Assembly (NCBI GenBank): GCA_039026975.1
Contig: JBCCLI010000052.1
Span: forward strand, 1-24,075
Source of the DNA: JBCBKZ01 sp039026975
GTDB lineage: Bacteria; Bacteroidota; Bacteroidia; J057
Reading direction: 5' to 3'
DNA length: 24,075 nt
The notes under the pieces were generated by a model. The model was not told where the DNA came from. It made no database searches and saw only the letters and a list, made by a program, of their open reading frames with translations. The translations under genes were made by a program, and so were the position numbers. This document shows positions 14,810 through 22,811 of this stretch, one piece after another. Position 1 is the stretch's first letter. Each line of letters begins with the position of its first letter.

Positions 14810-15975
14810 AGTATTTCCAGCATGCGCGTCTCCCTCACCTCATTTTTGGAGAAGGTAGCATAGCTCGTCTGGTGGAACTAGCGGCTACTTTTGGGAAGCA
14901 AGCCCTTATCCTAACAGGGAGACAGTCTTTCATCCTTAAGTCTTCCTGGCCTACCCTCCAGCGTGAATTAACAGCCAAAGGATTACTATTCTCACAAGAA
15001 GTGATAGCAGAGGAGCCTTCCCCAAGTTTGGTGGATGAAATCGTATCCCGTAATCAGGCGAAATCTGTGGAGGTAGTTATCGCCATAGGAGGAGGGAGTG
15101 TGATAGACGCGGGAAAGGCAGTAAGTGCGATGCTCTGCCATCCCTATCCCACGAAGTCCTACCTGGAAGGCGTGGGTGACAGGAGGCCTACCGCAGCCAA
15201 AATCCCCTTCATAGCTGTTCCTACCACTGCAGGTACGGGAAGTGAAGCCACTAAAAATGCTGTTCTCTCTGAAGTGGGGCCCGAAGGATTTAAAAAATCA
15301 CTCCGGCATGATGCATATGTGCCAGATATAGCCCTACTGGACCCTGACCTGGCTACCACTGCCTCCCCTACCGTAACGGCTGCGGCTGGCATGGATGCCT
15401 TCACACAATTACTGGAAGCCTACCTATCTACTAAAGCCTCTTCTTTTACAGATGCACTCGCATGGGAAGGACTAACCCACATTCAGCTTGGCTTTCTCTC
15501 CGTAGTAGAGAATGGTCAGGATATAGCTGCCAGAACTCATATGGCCTATGCTGCTTATTTATCTGGGGTATGTCTGGCTAATGCCGGTTTAGGATTAGTG
15601 CATGGGTATGCCTCTTCAGTAGGAGGAAAGATTTCCATTCCTCATGGTATACTTTGTGGCTCATTAATGGGAGTGGTAAATCATATGACGCTGGATAAAC
15701 TGCTAGAAGAAGATCCTTCCTCTAAGGCCCTACAGAAGTATGCCAAAGTAGGAAGCCTGTTCTTAGGAGAACGACCTTATGAAAACGCAGGATATGCTAA
15801 GGGGTTAACTGATCTGATTCAGGAATGGATAGAGAAAGTAAACCTACCAAGGCTATCAGGCTACGGACTGGGAAAAAAAATGATACCTGCATTAGCTGCT
15901 GCCACTGGGATGAAGAACCATCCCATTGAATTTTCTCAGGAAGAAAAAGAGGAGATGCTGAGAAAGAGGTTGTGA
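14803..15975 (+). CDS. Iron-containing (group III) alcohol dehydrogenase
   Basis: This 390-residue enzyme belongs to the Fe-ADH family, which oxidises alcohols or reduces aldehydes and ketones with NAD(P). Nucleotide-binding GGGSVIDAGKA (97-106) and PTTAGTGSEAT (140-150) are intact. Metal-site residues by comparison with E. coli FucO are Asp198 (in GMDAF), His267 (in LVHGYA) and His281 (in IPHG). The fourth ligand, normally His in DAxTH, is Gln202 here (MDAFTQ). This substitution occurs in some family branches, so it may mark a subfamily, not inactivity. Length is typical. It overlaps the LsrG-like gene and shares its promoter. The natural substrate cannot be predicted. Confidence 0.92.
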   Translation: MVEYFQHARLPHLIFGEGSIARLVELAATFGKQALILTGRQSFILKSSWPTLQRELTAKGLLFSQEVIAEEPSPSLVDEIVSRNQAKSVEVVIAIGGGSVIDAGKAVSAMLCHPYPTKSYLEGVGDRRPTAAKIPFIAVPTTAGTGSEATKNAVLSEVGPEGFKKSLRHDAYVPDIALLDPDLATTASPTVTAAAGMDAFTQLLEAYLSTKASSFTDALAWEGLTHIQLGFLSVVENGQDIAARTHMAYAAYLSGVCLANAGLGLVHGYASSVGGKISIPHGILCGSLMGVVNHMTLDKLLEEDPSSKALQKYAKVGSLFLGERPYENAGYAKGLTDLIQEWIEKVNLPRLSGYGLGKKMIPALAAATGMKNHPIEFSQEEKEEMLRKRL

Positions 15976-15984
15976 TAGGGCTTA

Positions 15985-16002
15985 GGCGAAAAATTTTTCA
16001 CC
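15985..16002. terminator. Dyad between convergent genes, possible terminator
   Basis: GGCGAAAAA (15985-15993) mirrors TTTTTCACC (15994-16002) with one mismatch. It lies in the 37-bp gap between the rightward dehydrogenase and leftward hydrolase genes. With A and T runs inside the stem it could end transcription in both directions, though the arms are AT-rich and there is no free loop. Confidence 0.4.
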
Positions 16003-16012
16003 ATTACATCAT

Positions 16013-17056
16013 CTATAACTGTTCCTTAAGCCATCCCTTTACCTTATCTGTAGCATCAAAGTTGTGGCCAGCTTCCCAGAACTCATGATAGGTAAGCGTA
16101 TCAGCTTCTCTCCTTTGAAGGAGCTCTTCAGCATTCCACAAAGGCACCGTTTTATCTTGGATACCGTGGAGAATTAACAATTTGCCCTGATAGTCATGTA
16201 TAAAGTGGATGGGAGAACTTCTAAGGATATGATTCCTCCTTTCTGTCAAGGTGGCTTCTCCATTTAAAAACTGATAGTAATATTGGAACCTGTACCTATT
16301 AGCTACCTCTTTTCTTACAAAATCTACTGGGCCTGCCTGGGAGATAGCAGCCTTAATTCGTTTATCTCTAGAGGCTGCTAGTAAGGCTACCGTCCCTCCT
16401 CTACTTATCCCATAAATCCCCACTCTAGTAGCGTCTGCCCCCTGTATATTCTTTAGGGTTCCATCCAGTAGCCTTAGCGCATCATCAGTTGCCCCATCAA
16501 AGGCGTCTCCAAAAAATCCATCAGAACAGAAACCTATATCTCCCGAGCCTAATTCCTGTCCCCGGTAGGAAGGGATAACCAAAATATAGAGCGGAAACTT
16601 TTTCGTTAGTTTCCGGATAGTAGGATGTTTACGTAGGTCTACCCTGGGCTGATATTGATTTAAGCCTGGAGCAAACACCAGCACAGGATAATCAAACTGA
16701 TCTTTGTATCCCAAAGGGAGAATAATAGCCCCATAATGCTTATCCCCCTCGTAGGTCTGAACGGCGATTCTTACTTCTCGATTTTCTGAGTTAAAAAAAC
16801 TGTATAAATAATACATGGAATCACTTGTATACGTAAAATCTTCCCAATATCGGGAGATGCTTATAATCTCAGTACTATCTACGGAGCAGAGAAGGCTATC
16901 CATAAACTTGGTATCTTCCCAAGATATTTCATCATAGGTGATCCTCTCAGCACAAGATTCCATCTCTGGGCTCGGCCTTTCATTTTCATAGAGAGTAGCT
17001 ATGACAGATAACATTATAATAATGAGGCAACCTATTATTTGGAGAGTCTGCTTCAT
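16013..17056 (-). CDS. Membrane-anchored alpha/beta hydrolase (S9/DLH-like)
   Basis: This 347-residue protein starts with a hydrophobic segment (about residues 5-22) that acts as a signal anchor or signal peptide, so the catalytic domain should face the periplasm. The hydrolase core shows the nucleophile elbow GISRG with Ser218, Asp301 in HGIQDKTVP and His331 in AGHNFD, a complete triad. An oxyanion-type block, VLVFAPGLNQ, lies at 125-134. The arrangement fits prolyl-oligopeptidase-like or dienelactone-hydrolase-like enzymes, so peptide or ester hydrolysis is expected, with unknown substrate. Its ATG overlaps the stop of the ABM-fold gene upstream in an ATGA (17053-17056), which indicates a two-gene operon. 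Confidence 0.85.
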   Translation of the reverse strand: MKQTLQIIGCLIIIMLSVIATLYENERPSPEMESCAERITYDEISWEDTKFMDSLLCSVDSTEIISISRYWEDFTYTSDSMYYLYSFFNSENREVRIAVQTYEGDKHYGAIILPLGYKDQFDYPVLVFAPGLNQYQPRVDLRKHPTIRKLTKKFPLYILVIPSYRGQELGSGDIGFCSDGFFGDAFDGATDDALRLLDGTLKNIQGADATRVGIYGISRGGTVALLAASRDKRIKAAISQAGPVDFVRKEVANRYRFQYYYQFLNGEATLTERRNHILRSSPIHFIHDYQGKLLILHGIQDKTVPLWNAEELLQRREADTLTYHEFWEAGHNFDATDKVKGWLKEQL

Positions 17057-17370
17057 GAGATAGGTATTCCGGCTCCTCCTAGTACATCTAGCACCTGCCC
17101 TCTTTCAGGTTTTCCTGCTAAAATAGGCATAGCATGGCCTATCAGCTCTCTAACCCCAGGCATGGTTAAGGACTGATCATGGTCCTCCTCAGCATCCCAA
17201 ACTTCTGTGATCCAAACTGCATCAGGATCTTGAGTATCCATGCTAACCAAATAGAGATGGCAGCCTTTAGCATTGGAAACCAGCTTGGAGGCTTTCATAA
17301 GAATATCTGCCAGTTGACGCCCTTTACCAGGGACAGCCTGTAATTTTCCGTGAAGTCCATATTTGGGCAT
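17053..17370 (-). CDS. ABM-family putative quinol monooxygenase
   Basis: This 105-residue protein is of the antibiotic biosynthesis monooxygenase family. It has an opening strand, YGLHGKLQAVPGKG, then a helix, LADILMKASKLV, then CHLYLVSMDTQDPDAVWITE, a typical ABM block before the WDAEEDH turn. YgiN-type members oxidise quinols, others decorate polyketides, and many are uncharacterised. It lacks the NHLG and HKxTxHY motifs of the LsrG-like protein at 14501-14809, so the two are only distant relatives. A 12-bp perfect palindrome directly precedes its ATG. Its stop overlaps the start of the alpha/beta hydrolase by four bases. Confidence 0.85.
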   Translation of the reverse strand: MPKYGLHGKLQAVPGKGRQLADILMKASKLVSNAKGCHLYLVSMDTQDPDAVWITEVWDAEEDHDQSLTMPGVRELIGHAMPILAGKPERGQVLDVLGGAGIPIS

Positions 17371-17382
17371 AATTGATCAATT
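17371..17382 (-). promoter_or_regulatory. 12-bp perfect palindrome abutting the ABM start
   Basis: AATTGATCAATT occupies the 12 bases immediately before the leftward ATG at 17370. It could be a repressor operator or control ribosome access. Being short and AT-rich, it could also be chance. Confidence 0.4.
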
Positions 17383-17527
17383 TCACATAAGCTTCTAAGT
17401 GGCCTAAGACGCTCGAAACCATGAGCTACACTACCATAACATGCTGCTCAGAGCGCCTCAAAAACCCCGGAGAAAGAACCCAAGATATTTAAGTAGATTG
17501 ATAATGGAACGTATAAACCTGGATAGC

Positions 17528-17986
17528 TTACTTTTGAGTTCTCTTTTTCCCTTTTTCACTCATGGCGCAGCCGTTATCCCATTTCATGGTTTTAATGTAG
17601 TCCACATGCCGGAACCTAAGAGCTGACCAGTCTGCGTCTATAGCTACCTGTCTTACCCCTTCAAAACCCAATTCTCCTAAGGGTAACCAACCACTATCCC
17701 GGGTAATATCTGATACATATTTTTGGGAGGATTTCTTGGGATAAGCAAACCATAATACCACATCTCCTTCCCAGACATGCTTGATGGCGTCTATTCTGAG
17801 GTGTAAATCTGTTACTTTTTCCGCGAAGAGTAATACGAAAGAATAGGTAAGGCCTTCCTGTAGACCAGTATGCACTTCTGTTAGAGCGGCTATTTGTTTC
17901 AGCTCATTCTGGAAGCTGTCTGGGGCATGCCTGATGAGGATGGGGGAGTGATCTTTCCAGTTAAGTTTCTTGAAAAGTGGGCTCAT
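17528..17986 (-). CDS. Conserved protein, DUF3052-like
   Basis: This 152-residue cytoplasmic protein has no signal or membrane helix. The pattern VVLWFAYPKKSS-KY--DITRDSGW followed by GFEGVRQVAIDADWSALRFR is strongly conserved-looking, and I recall it from Bacteroidota proteins in the DUF3052 neighbourhood (WxAYPK, then VAID-WSALRF). The biochemical role is unknown. The tail after WSALRFRHVDYIKTM is basic (EKGKKRTQK). It starts 5 bp after the rpoN stop on the same strand, so it is probably co-transcribed with rpoN. Whether that reflects a working link to sigma-54 is not shown. Confidence 0.75.
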   Translation of the reverse strand: MSPLFKKLNWKDHSPILIRHAPDSFQNELKQIAALTEVHTGLQEGLTYSFVLLFAEKVTDLHLRIDAIKHVWEGDVVLWFAYPKKSSQKYVSDITRDSGWLPLGELGFEGVRQVAIDADWSALRFRHVDYIKTMKWDNGCAMSEKGKKRTQK

Positions 17987-17991
17987 GGCTG

Positions 17992-19461
17992 CTATACTTC
18001 CTTCCTAAGACGGGCAACAGGGACTCCTAACTGTTCCCTATATTTAGCTACTGTCCTACGTGCGATATTATAGCCTTTTTCTTTTAGCATGGCTGCTATC
18101 TTATCATCAGAAAGGGGCTTTCTTTTACTTTCTCCATCTATGATTTCTTGAAGGGCACTCTTTACCTCCCTGTTAGAGACCATACCATCCTCCGTTTCTA
18201 TCCCCTCTGTAAAGAAGAACTTCAAGGGATAAATCCCAAAGTCCGTCTGGACATACTTACTATTAGCTACCCTGCTCACTGTAGAAATATCCATTCCTAT
18301 TTCTTCAGCTATATCCTTGAGAATCATAGGACGGAGCCGCTTTTCATCTCCTCCTGACAAGAAGAAGGCTTCCTGCTTCCTGGCAATGGTTTCCATGGTA
18401 TTTAGGAGGGTAAACTGCCGCTGCTTGATAGCATCTATGAACCACTGAGCCGCTTCTATACGTTGCTTAACAAAATCCAGGGTTTCCTTCACCGTACCGT
18501 TCTTCCTGCCTTTCTCCATCTGCTTGTACTCTGTGTACATATTCAGATAATTTCGGCTGACTTTCAGATCTGGTGCATTCCGGCTGTTCAGTCTTATGTT
18601 TATCTTTCCATTCTCTATGGTAAGAATAAAGTCTGGAATGATGTATTCATGTTTAATGACTGATTGAGATTCCCCTGGTTTAGGGTTTAGCTTGGTGATA
18701 ATCCCGTAGACTTCTTTGAGGGTATCTTCATCTATGCCGAGGCGTGATCTCAGTTTAGTGAAATGCTTCTTGGTAAATTCCTCAAAGTACTTTTCTATGA
18801 TTTTGGTGGCTATGTCTACTATTTCACTGGGGTCTTTTCTATACAACTGTAAGAGGAGGCATTCCTGCAGGTCTCTGGCAGCTATGCCTGGAGGGTCAAA
18901 ACGCTGAATTTTTTCCAGGATATCTTCCACCTCTTCTACCTCCACTTTCATATTATGCCTGAATAGCATATCATGAACTATGGCTTTAGACTGCCTTCTC
19001 AGATATCCATCTTCATCTATGCTCCCTATGACCTGATCTCCTATGATGTATTCTCTATCACTTAACTTGAGGAGCGCCATTTGATCTGTTAGTTGATCAT
19101 AGAGGGACTTCATCTGGACTATGGGCGCCTCGAACTCATCATCATCATCATCTCCTCCTTGTGGTAGTCTTGTTCTATAATCATAATGATCATTGGCGAG
19201 GTAATCATCCATGTTTAGGTCAGAGGCCGCCTCATCCTGTTCTTTCTGTAATTGCTCATCTTTTTTGTCAAGATCATCATACTCGCCCTTCACTTCCTCA
19301 CTAAAGGCCATCTGATCATCTTCCAGGGCGGGGTTCCTTTCGATTTCCTCTTTAATTCGTTGATCTAAAACAGCGGTGGGAACCTGAAGCAGCTTAATAA
19401 ATTGAATTTGTTGGGGGGAAATTTTCTGTAGTAGCTTTAGCTGCTGGTTCTGTTTTAGCAT
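17992..19461 (-). CDS. rpoN: RNA polymerase sigma-54 factor RpoN
   Basis: This 489-residue sigma factor directs RNA polymerase to -24/-12 promoters and needs AAA+ activators. Region I (1-45) is Gln- and Leu-rich (MLKQNQQLKLLQKISPQQIQ) with the usual NPALE ending. Region II (about 47-125) is very acidic, including a run of five Asp. The core-binding and DNA-binding domains follow, with the helix-turn-helix around DISTVSRVANSKYVQ. The C-terminal RpoN box ARRTVAKYRE is at 467-476. Length is normal. Region II is long and acidic but of variable type in the family. The gene reads leftward and is followed by the DUF3052-like gene after 5 bp. Confidence 0.97.
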   Translation of the reverse strand: MLKQNQQLKLLQKISPQQIQFIKLLQVPTAVLDQRIKEEIERNPALEDDQMAFSEEVKGEYDDLDKKDEQLQKEQDEAASDLNMDDYLANDHYDYRTRLPQGGDDDDDEFEAPIVQMKSLYDQLTDQMALLKLSDREYIIGDQVIGSIDEDGYLRRQSKAIVHDMLFRHNMKVEVEEVEDILEKIQRFDPPGIAARDLQECLLLQLYRKDPSEIVDIATKIIEKYFEEFTKKHFTKLRSRLGIDEDTLKEVYGIITKLNPKPGESQSVIKHEYIIPDFILTIENGKINIRLNSRNAPDLKVSRNYLNMYTEYKQMEKGRKNGTVKETLDFVKQRIEAAQWFIDAIKQRQFTLLNTMETIARKQEAFFLSGGDEKRLRPMILKDIAEEIGMDISTVSRVANSKYVQTDFGIYPLKFFFTEGIETEDGMVSNREVKSALQEIIDGESKRKPLSDDKIAAMLKEKGYNIARRTVAKYREQLGVPVARLRKEV

Positions 19462-19587
19462 AAATCCTGTTCCTTAATGGTAATCACTGTCAAATTATAG
19501 GCAAGGAGCCATTTCTTACCCGTTTACTCTATAAATATCAGATTAGTTACAACTAAACACAAAAATTTTTAACAGAAATTTAAAATC

Positions 19588-19603
19588 TGGCATTTTTTTT
19601 GCT
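19588..19603 (+). promoter_or_regulatory. Candidate sigma-54 (-24/-12) promoter, pointing right
   Basis: TGGCAT, five T, then TTGCT matches the sigma-54 consensus TGGCAC-N5-TTGCW with one mismatch and correct 12-bp spacing from GG (19589-19590) to GC (19601-19602). It lies between rpoN and the Lrp-type gene and faces right, so a transcript from about 19614 would run antisense into the regulator gene. No gene follows it on that strand. A T run supplies much of the match, so chance is possible. Confidence 0.35.
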
Positions 19604-19720
19604 TTAACATTCACACAATCAATTAAATACGTGTATTCCACAGAATTACAGGCACAGCCAATCCACAGCCGTAGATCAGCTTTATTATTTTCTTACCTTT
19701 TTCTCCCTATAAAATTATAA

Positions 19721-20239
19721 TTAATCCTGCTTGGCGGGTTCTTTCTTTAGGTTCAAATCTAACACGCTATTTAGGTCAGGTTCTCTATCAAATACTTGTT
19801 GGAGGGAAATAAATGTCTCCGTTCTGTTGACATTTGGGATTTTTTGGATCTTATCCAGCAATAATTCGCGCAGATGAGTAGTATCTCTACAGAAAACTTT
19901 CAGAAATATCCCATAATTCCCGGTGGTGAGGTAACATTCTACCACTTCTGGAATGGCTCTTAGCCTGGAAAACATTTCATCATACAGGTCTGCTTTCTCC
20001 ATATGGATACCTAAATAGGCAGAAATCCCCAATCCTAATTTTCTGTAGTCCGCTATAAGCCTGGAACCATTAATGATGCCCAGGCGTTCCAGCTTTTGTA
20101 TACGCAGGTGTACAGTAGCACCGGATACATTACACTCTCGTGCTATTTCCAGGTAAGGCGTACGAGCATCCTTCATCAAAAACTCAAGGATTCTATAGTC
20201 TAATTTATCCAACTGATTCTCTATCTGTCCTTTACCCAT
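19721..20239 (-). CDS. Lrp/AsnC family transcriptional regulator
   Basis: This 172-residue DNA-binding regulator of amino-acid-responsive type has an N-terminal winged helix-turn-helix (about 10-60: LDYRILEFLMKDARTPYLEIARECNVSGATVHLRIQ region) followed by a hinge. The C-terminal RAM ligand-binding and oligomerisation domain (about 70-150) contains LGISAYLGIHM and VVECYLTTGNYGIFLKV. It probably forms dimers or octamers that sense an amino acid. The effector is not identifiable. It has a short, charged C-terminal extension beyond the usual RAM domain (LNSVLDLNLKKEPAKQD). It lies 97 bp downstream of the thioesterase gene, both leftward, so they may share a transcript. Its own target is unknown. 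Confidence 0.92.
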   Translation of the reverse strand: MGKGQIENQLDKLDYRILEFLMKDARTPYLEIARECNVSGATVHLRIQKLERLGIINGSRLIADYRKLGLGISAYLGIHMEKADLYDEMFSRLRAIPEVVECYLTTGNYGIFLKVFCRDTTHLRELLLDKIQKIPNVNRTETFISLQQVFDREPDLNSVLDLNLKKEPAKQD

Positions 20240-20336
20240 GGATGAGTGCTTTAATTGAATATTATTTTAAGTGGATCAATATAACAAACTGATACATTTT
20301 TAGGAATAATTATGAGAAATATTTAAAATATAGAGG

Positions 20337-20858
20337 TTATTTTTTGTATTCTTCAAATAACTTCTTCATGGACTCAGCCTGATTTGCCTCAATTCTTCCT
20401 GCCAATAATAATCTCAATTCTCTACGCCTACTTGCCTCCTCATATAAGTTTTTTTCTTTTTCTGTCTCTGGATCTAACTGCGAAATAGGAATAGGTGTAC
20501 CCGACTGGTCTACTGCTACAAAGGTGAAATAAGCTGTATTACTGGGCTTTTTCTCCCCTGTGTTCAGAATTTCGTAGGATACATCCACCCTCACTTCTAC
20601 GGAAGTATTAAATACACGAGTTACTACTGCCTCTAAAATAACGATAGCCCCTAATGGTATGGAGTTTTTAAATTCTACAAAGTCTACCGTCTTAGTAACT
20701 ACTGTTCTTCTGGTGGCACGCTGGGCAGAGATGGCTGAAATCACATCCATCCAGTGTAATAGCTTCCCGCCCATGAGATTACCCAGGTTATTGGTGTCAT
20801 TAGGCAATACTAATTCTGTCTTTAGCGTATAAGTTTCGGATACTTTTTTGGGCGGCAT
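20337..20858 (-). CDS. Acyl-CoA thioesterase (hotdog fold)
   Basis: This 173-residue enzyme of the YciA/BFIT-type hotdog family hydrolyses acyl-CoA to free acid and CoA in the cytoplasm. The signature NDTNNLGNLMGGKLLHWMD (20-38) includes Asn24 and Asp38, corresponding to the conserved catalytic-site positions of the family. VDFVEFKNSIPLGAIVILEA and VDVSYEILNTGEKKPSNTAYFTFVA complete the hotdog core. A C-terminal helical tail of about 45 charged residues (YEEASRRRELRLLLAGRIE) extends past the fold, as in many Bacteroidota members. Chain-length preference cannot be read. The gene is leftward, with a 260-bp gap to the divergent thyA gene. Confidence 0.9.
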   Translation of the reverse strand: MPPKKVSETYTLKTELVLPNDTNNLGNLMGGKLLHWMDVISAISAQRATRRTVVTKTVDFVEFKNSIPLGAIVILEAVVTRVFNTSVEVRVDVSYEILNTGEKKPSNTAYFTFVAVDQSGTPIPISQLDPETEKEKNLYEEASRRRELRLLLAGRIEANQAESMKKLFEEYKK

Positions 20859-20963
20859 GTATTTCGTAATTTGGCTTAGGCCATTCAGTAAAGGGTAATT
20901 TCCAGTTTAAATGTAGGCTTAGGGAAGCTATGTTAATCTTAAGTCTTGCTATACTTTCTTAGC

Positions 20964-21044
20964 ATGAGTAACCAGATCCTTAATCCTGCATTTCCGCCAA
21001 AAAATTCCTACGGCAAATATGGCCTAAGCGCTATCCAGGTTTAA
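20964..21044 (+). CDS. Candidate 26-residue micro-ORF upstream of thyA
   Basis: ATG at 20964 to TAA at 21042-21044 gives MSNQILNPAFPPKNSYGKYG plus LSAIQV. Composition is protein-like (Pro, Gly, Tyr), but length is too short to judge, and no promoter or conserved motif was recognised. It sits in the thyA/thioesterase divergent gap. Confidence 0.15.
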   Translation: MSNQILNPAFPPKNSYGKYGLSAIQV

Positions 21045-21061
21045 TTAATAAGAGCGGCAAG

Positions 21062-21093
21062 TTAGTAATGCTGCCACTTACACCCTATTTTTT
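21062..21093 (+). promoter_or_regulatory. Candidate -33/-7 promoter for thyA
   Basis: TTAG (21062-21065), 20 nt, then TATTTTTT (21086-21093) resembles TTTG-N19-21-TAnnTTTG with one mismatch in each element. The leader to the ATG at 21120 would be about 20 nt. This is a consensus match only. The interval also overlaps a small stem, GCGGCA with TGCTGC. Confidence 0.35.
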
Positions 21094-21119
21094 GAGAATT
21101 AATTAAGTTTTAGAATACT

Positions 21120-21914
21120 ATGCAGGCATATCTGGATCTATTACAGCATGTAATGGAACATGGAGTAGAAAAGGGAGATCGTACGGGGACAGGTACTAAG
21201 TCCGTTTTTGGATACCAGCTAAGGTTTGATCTGTCAGAAGGCTTCCCTCTGGTTACTACTAAAAAGGTTCATACCAAGTCTATCATACACGAGCTTCTCT
21301 GGTTTCTAAAGGGAGAAAGTAATATTGCTTACCTGAAAGAGAATAAAGTGAGAATCTGGGACCCATGGGCAGATGAAAAAGGAGAGCTAGGACCCGTATA
21401 TGGGGTACAGTGGCGGTCCTGGAAAGGAGCTAATGGCCAGACCATTGACCAGATATCTGAAGTGATAGAGAGCATTAAGCATAATCCGGATTCCCGCAGA
21501 CTCATAGTAAATGCCTGGAATGTAGGGGCATTATCGGAGATGGCCCTTCCCCCTTGTCATGCTATGTTCCAGTTCTATGTAGCTAATGGAAAACTTTCCT
21601 GCCAACTTTATCAGCGGAGTGCAGACCTCTTCATAGGTGTTCCTTTTAATATAGCTTCTTATGCCTTGCTAACCATGATGGTAGCACAGGTGTGTGGGCT
21701 GGAAGTGGGAGACTTTGTGCATACTTTTGGGGATGCGCACATTTACACTAACCATTTTGAGCAGGTAACACTACAGCTCTCTCGGGAACCCAGGGTCCTC
21801 CCGCAGATGCAGATTAATCCTGAAGTAACTTCCATCTTTGACTTTGTATATAAAGACTTCAGCTTACTGAACTATGATCCTCATCCACTCATTAAAGCTC
21901 CAGTTGCTGTTTAG
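21120..21914 (+). CDS. thyA: Thymidylate synthase (ThyA)
   Basis: This 264-residue enzyme converts dUMP to dTMP with methylene-tetrahydrofolate, supplying DNA precursors. The length equals that of the E. coli enzyme and key residues fall at the same numbers: Arg21 (DRTGTG), catalytic Cys146 (PPCHAMFQF), Arg166 and Asp169 (QRSAD), Asn177, His207 and Tyr209 (DAHIYTNH). Nothing is missing. No dihydrofolate reductase gene follows, although the two are often neighbours; instead a DUF58 gene begins 6 bp after the stop. The pair is likely co-transcribed. A candidate promoter is at 21062-21093. Confidence 0.98.
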   Translation: MQAYLDLLQHVMEHGVEKGDRTGTGTKSVFGYQLRFDLSEGFPLVTTKKVHTKSIIHELLWFLKGESNIAYLKENKVRIWDPWADEKGELGPVYGVQWRSWKGANGQTIDQISEVIESIKHNPDSRRLIVNAWNVGALSEMALPPCHAMFQFYVANGKLSCQLYQRSADLFIGVPFNIASYALLTMMVAQVCGLEVGDFVHTFGDAHIYTNHFEQVTLQLSREPRVLPQMQINPEVTSIFDFVYKDFSLLNYDPHPLIKAPVAV

Positions 21915-21920
21915 ATAGAT

Positions 21921-22811
21921 ATGAAGGAAATTCTCCGAAAAATCAGAAAAGTCGAGCTCAAAACCCGAAGGCTAGTCCACACCACCTTCGCCGGGGCCTA
22001 TGATTCTGCTTTTAAGGGACAAGGGTTAGAATTTGAAGAGGTACGCCCTTATCAGATAGGGGATGATATCCGAACCATAGACTGGAATGTTACTGCCAAA
22101 ATGGGGCAGGCATATGTAAAAACCTACCGTGAAGAGAGAGAACAGGTACTTTTCTTATTGGTGGATATAAGCGCCTCTCAGTTTTTTGGCAATGCCCATC
22201 AGCAGAAAATCTACACTGCTACAGAGATAGCAGCTATCTTGGGGTTTTCTGCTTTGAAAAACCAAGATAGAGTAGGCTTAGCTACCTTCAGCGAGGTAGT
22301 AGAAAGATTTCATCCACCTAAAAGGGGCAAGAAGCAAGTATTGGCCATGCTATATACGCTTTTACAGCAGGCGCCTAAACATAGTGGAACTTCCCTAAAA
22401 GTTGTGTTGGATAGGGTTGCACCCTACCTAAATAGGAGAAGTGTCCTAGTAGTAATTTCTGATTTTATTTCCTCAGACTATGAAGCTGCTCTACTAAGAC
22501 TGAGTAAACGGCATGAGATCATTCTCATGCAAATATTTCATCCTTATGAGTACATGAACCTGCCAGCTGCCATACTACCTATTATGGATATGGAAAGCGG
22601 AAATAACAGATGGGTATATACCGGAAGTAAAAAATTCAGGACCAGCATACAGGAAGAATTCACTAAGCGGCAAACTATGCTGAAGAGACTTAGTAAGCGG
22701 AAGAATATGTACTTTGTCTCTATAGATATAAGTCAGGATTACCTTACTGTGTTAGAAGCTTTCTTCAAAAAGCGAAGCCGGACAGGTGTACAAAGAGGTG
22801 CACGCTCATGA
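21921..22811 (+). CDS. DUF58 domain protein (vWA-like, Bat/MoxR-associated)
   Basis: This 296-residue protein belongs to the DUF58 family, which carries a von Willebrand A-like fold and usually works with a MoxR AAA+ ATPase. The diagnostic motif GQGLEFEEVRPYQIGDDIRT then IDW (34-55) is present, as are a MIDAS-like D82-x-S84-x-S86 (VDISAS) and a LVVISDF strand. It is probably cytoplasmic or membrane-peripheral. The gene starts 6 bp after thyA and overlaps the next gene by four bases (ATGA). MoxR, BatA and BatB partners are not in the window, although DUF58 genes of Bacteroidota usually sit in such a cluster. The job of the cluster, often discussed as aerotolerance or envelope assembly, is not settled. 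Confidence 0.92.
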   Translation: MKEILRKIRKVELKTRRLVHTTFAGAYDSAFKGQGLEFEEVRPYQIGDDIRTIDWNVTAKMGQAYVKTYREEREQVLFLLVDISASQFFGNAHQQKIYTATEIAAILGFSALKNQDRVGLATFSEVVERFHPPKRGKKQVLAMLYTLLQQAPKHSGTSLKVVLDRVAPYLNRRSVLVVISDFISSDYEAALLRLSKRHEIILMQIFHPYEYMNLPAAILPIMDMESGNNRWVYTGSKKFRTSIQEEFTKRQTMLKRLSKRKNMYFVSIDISQDYLTVLEAFFKKRSRTGVQRGARS

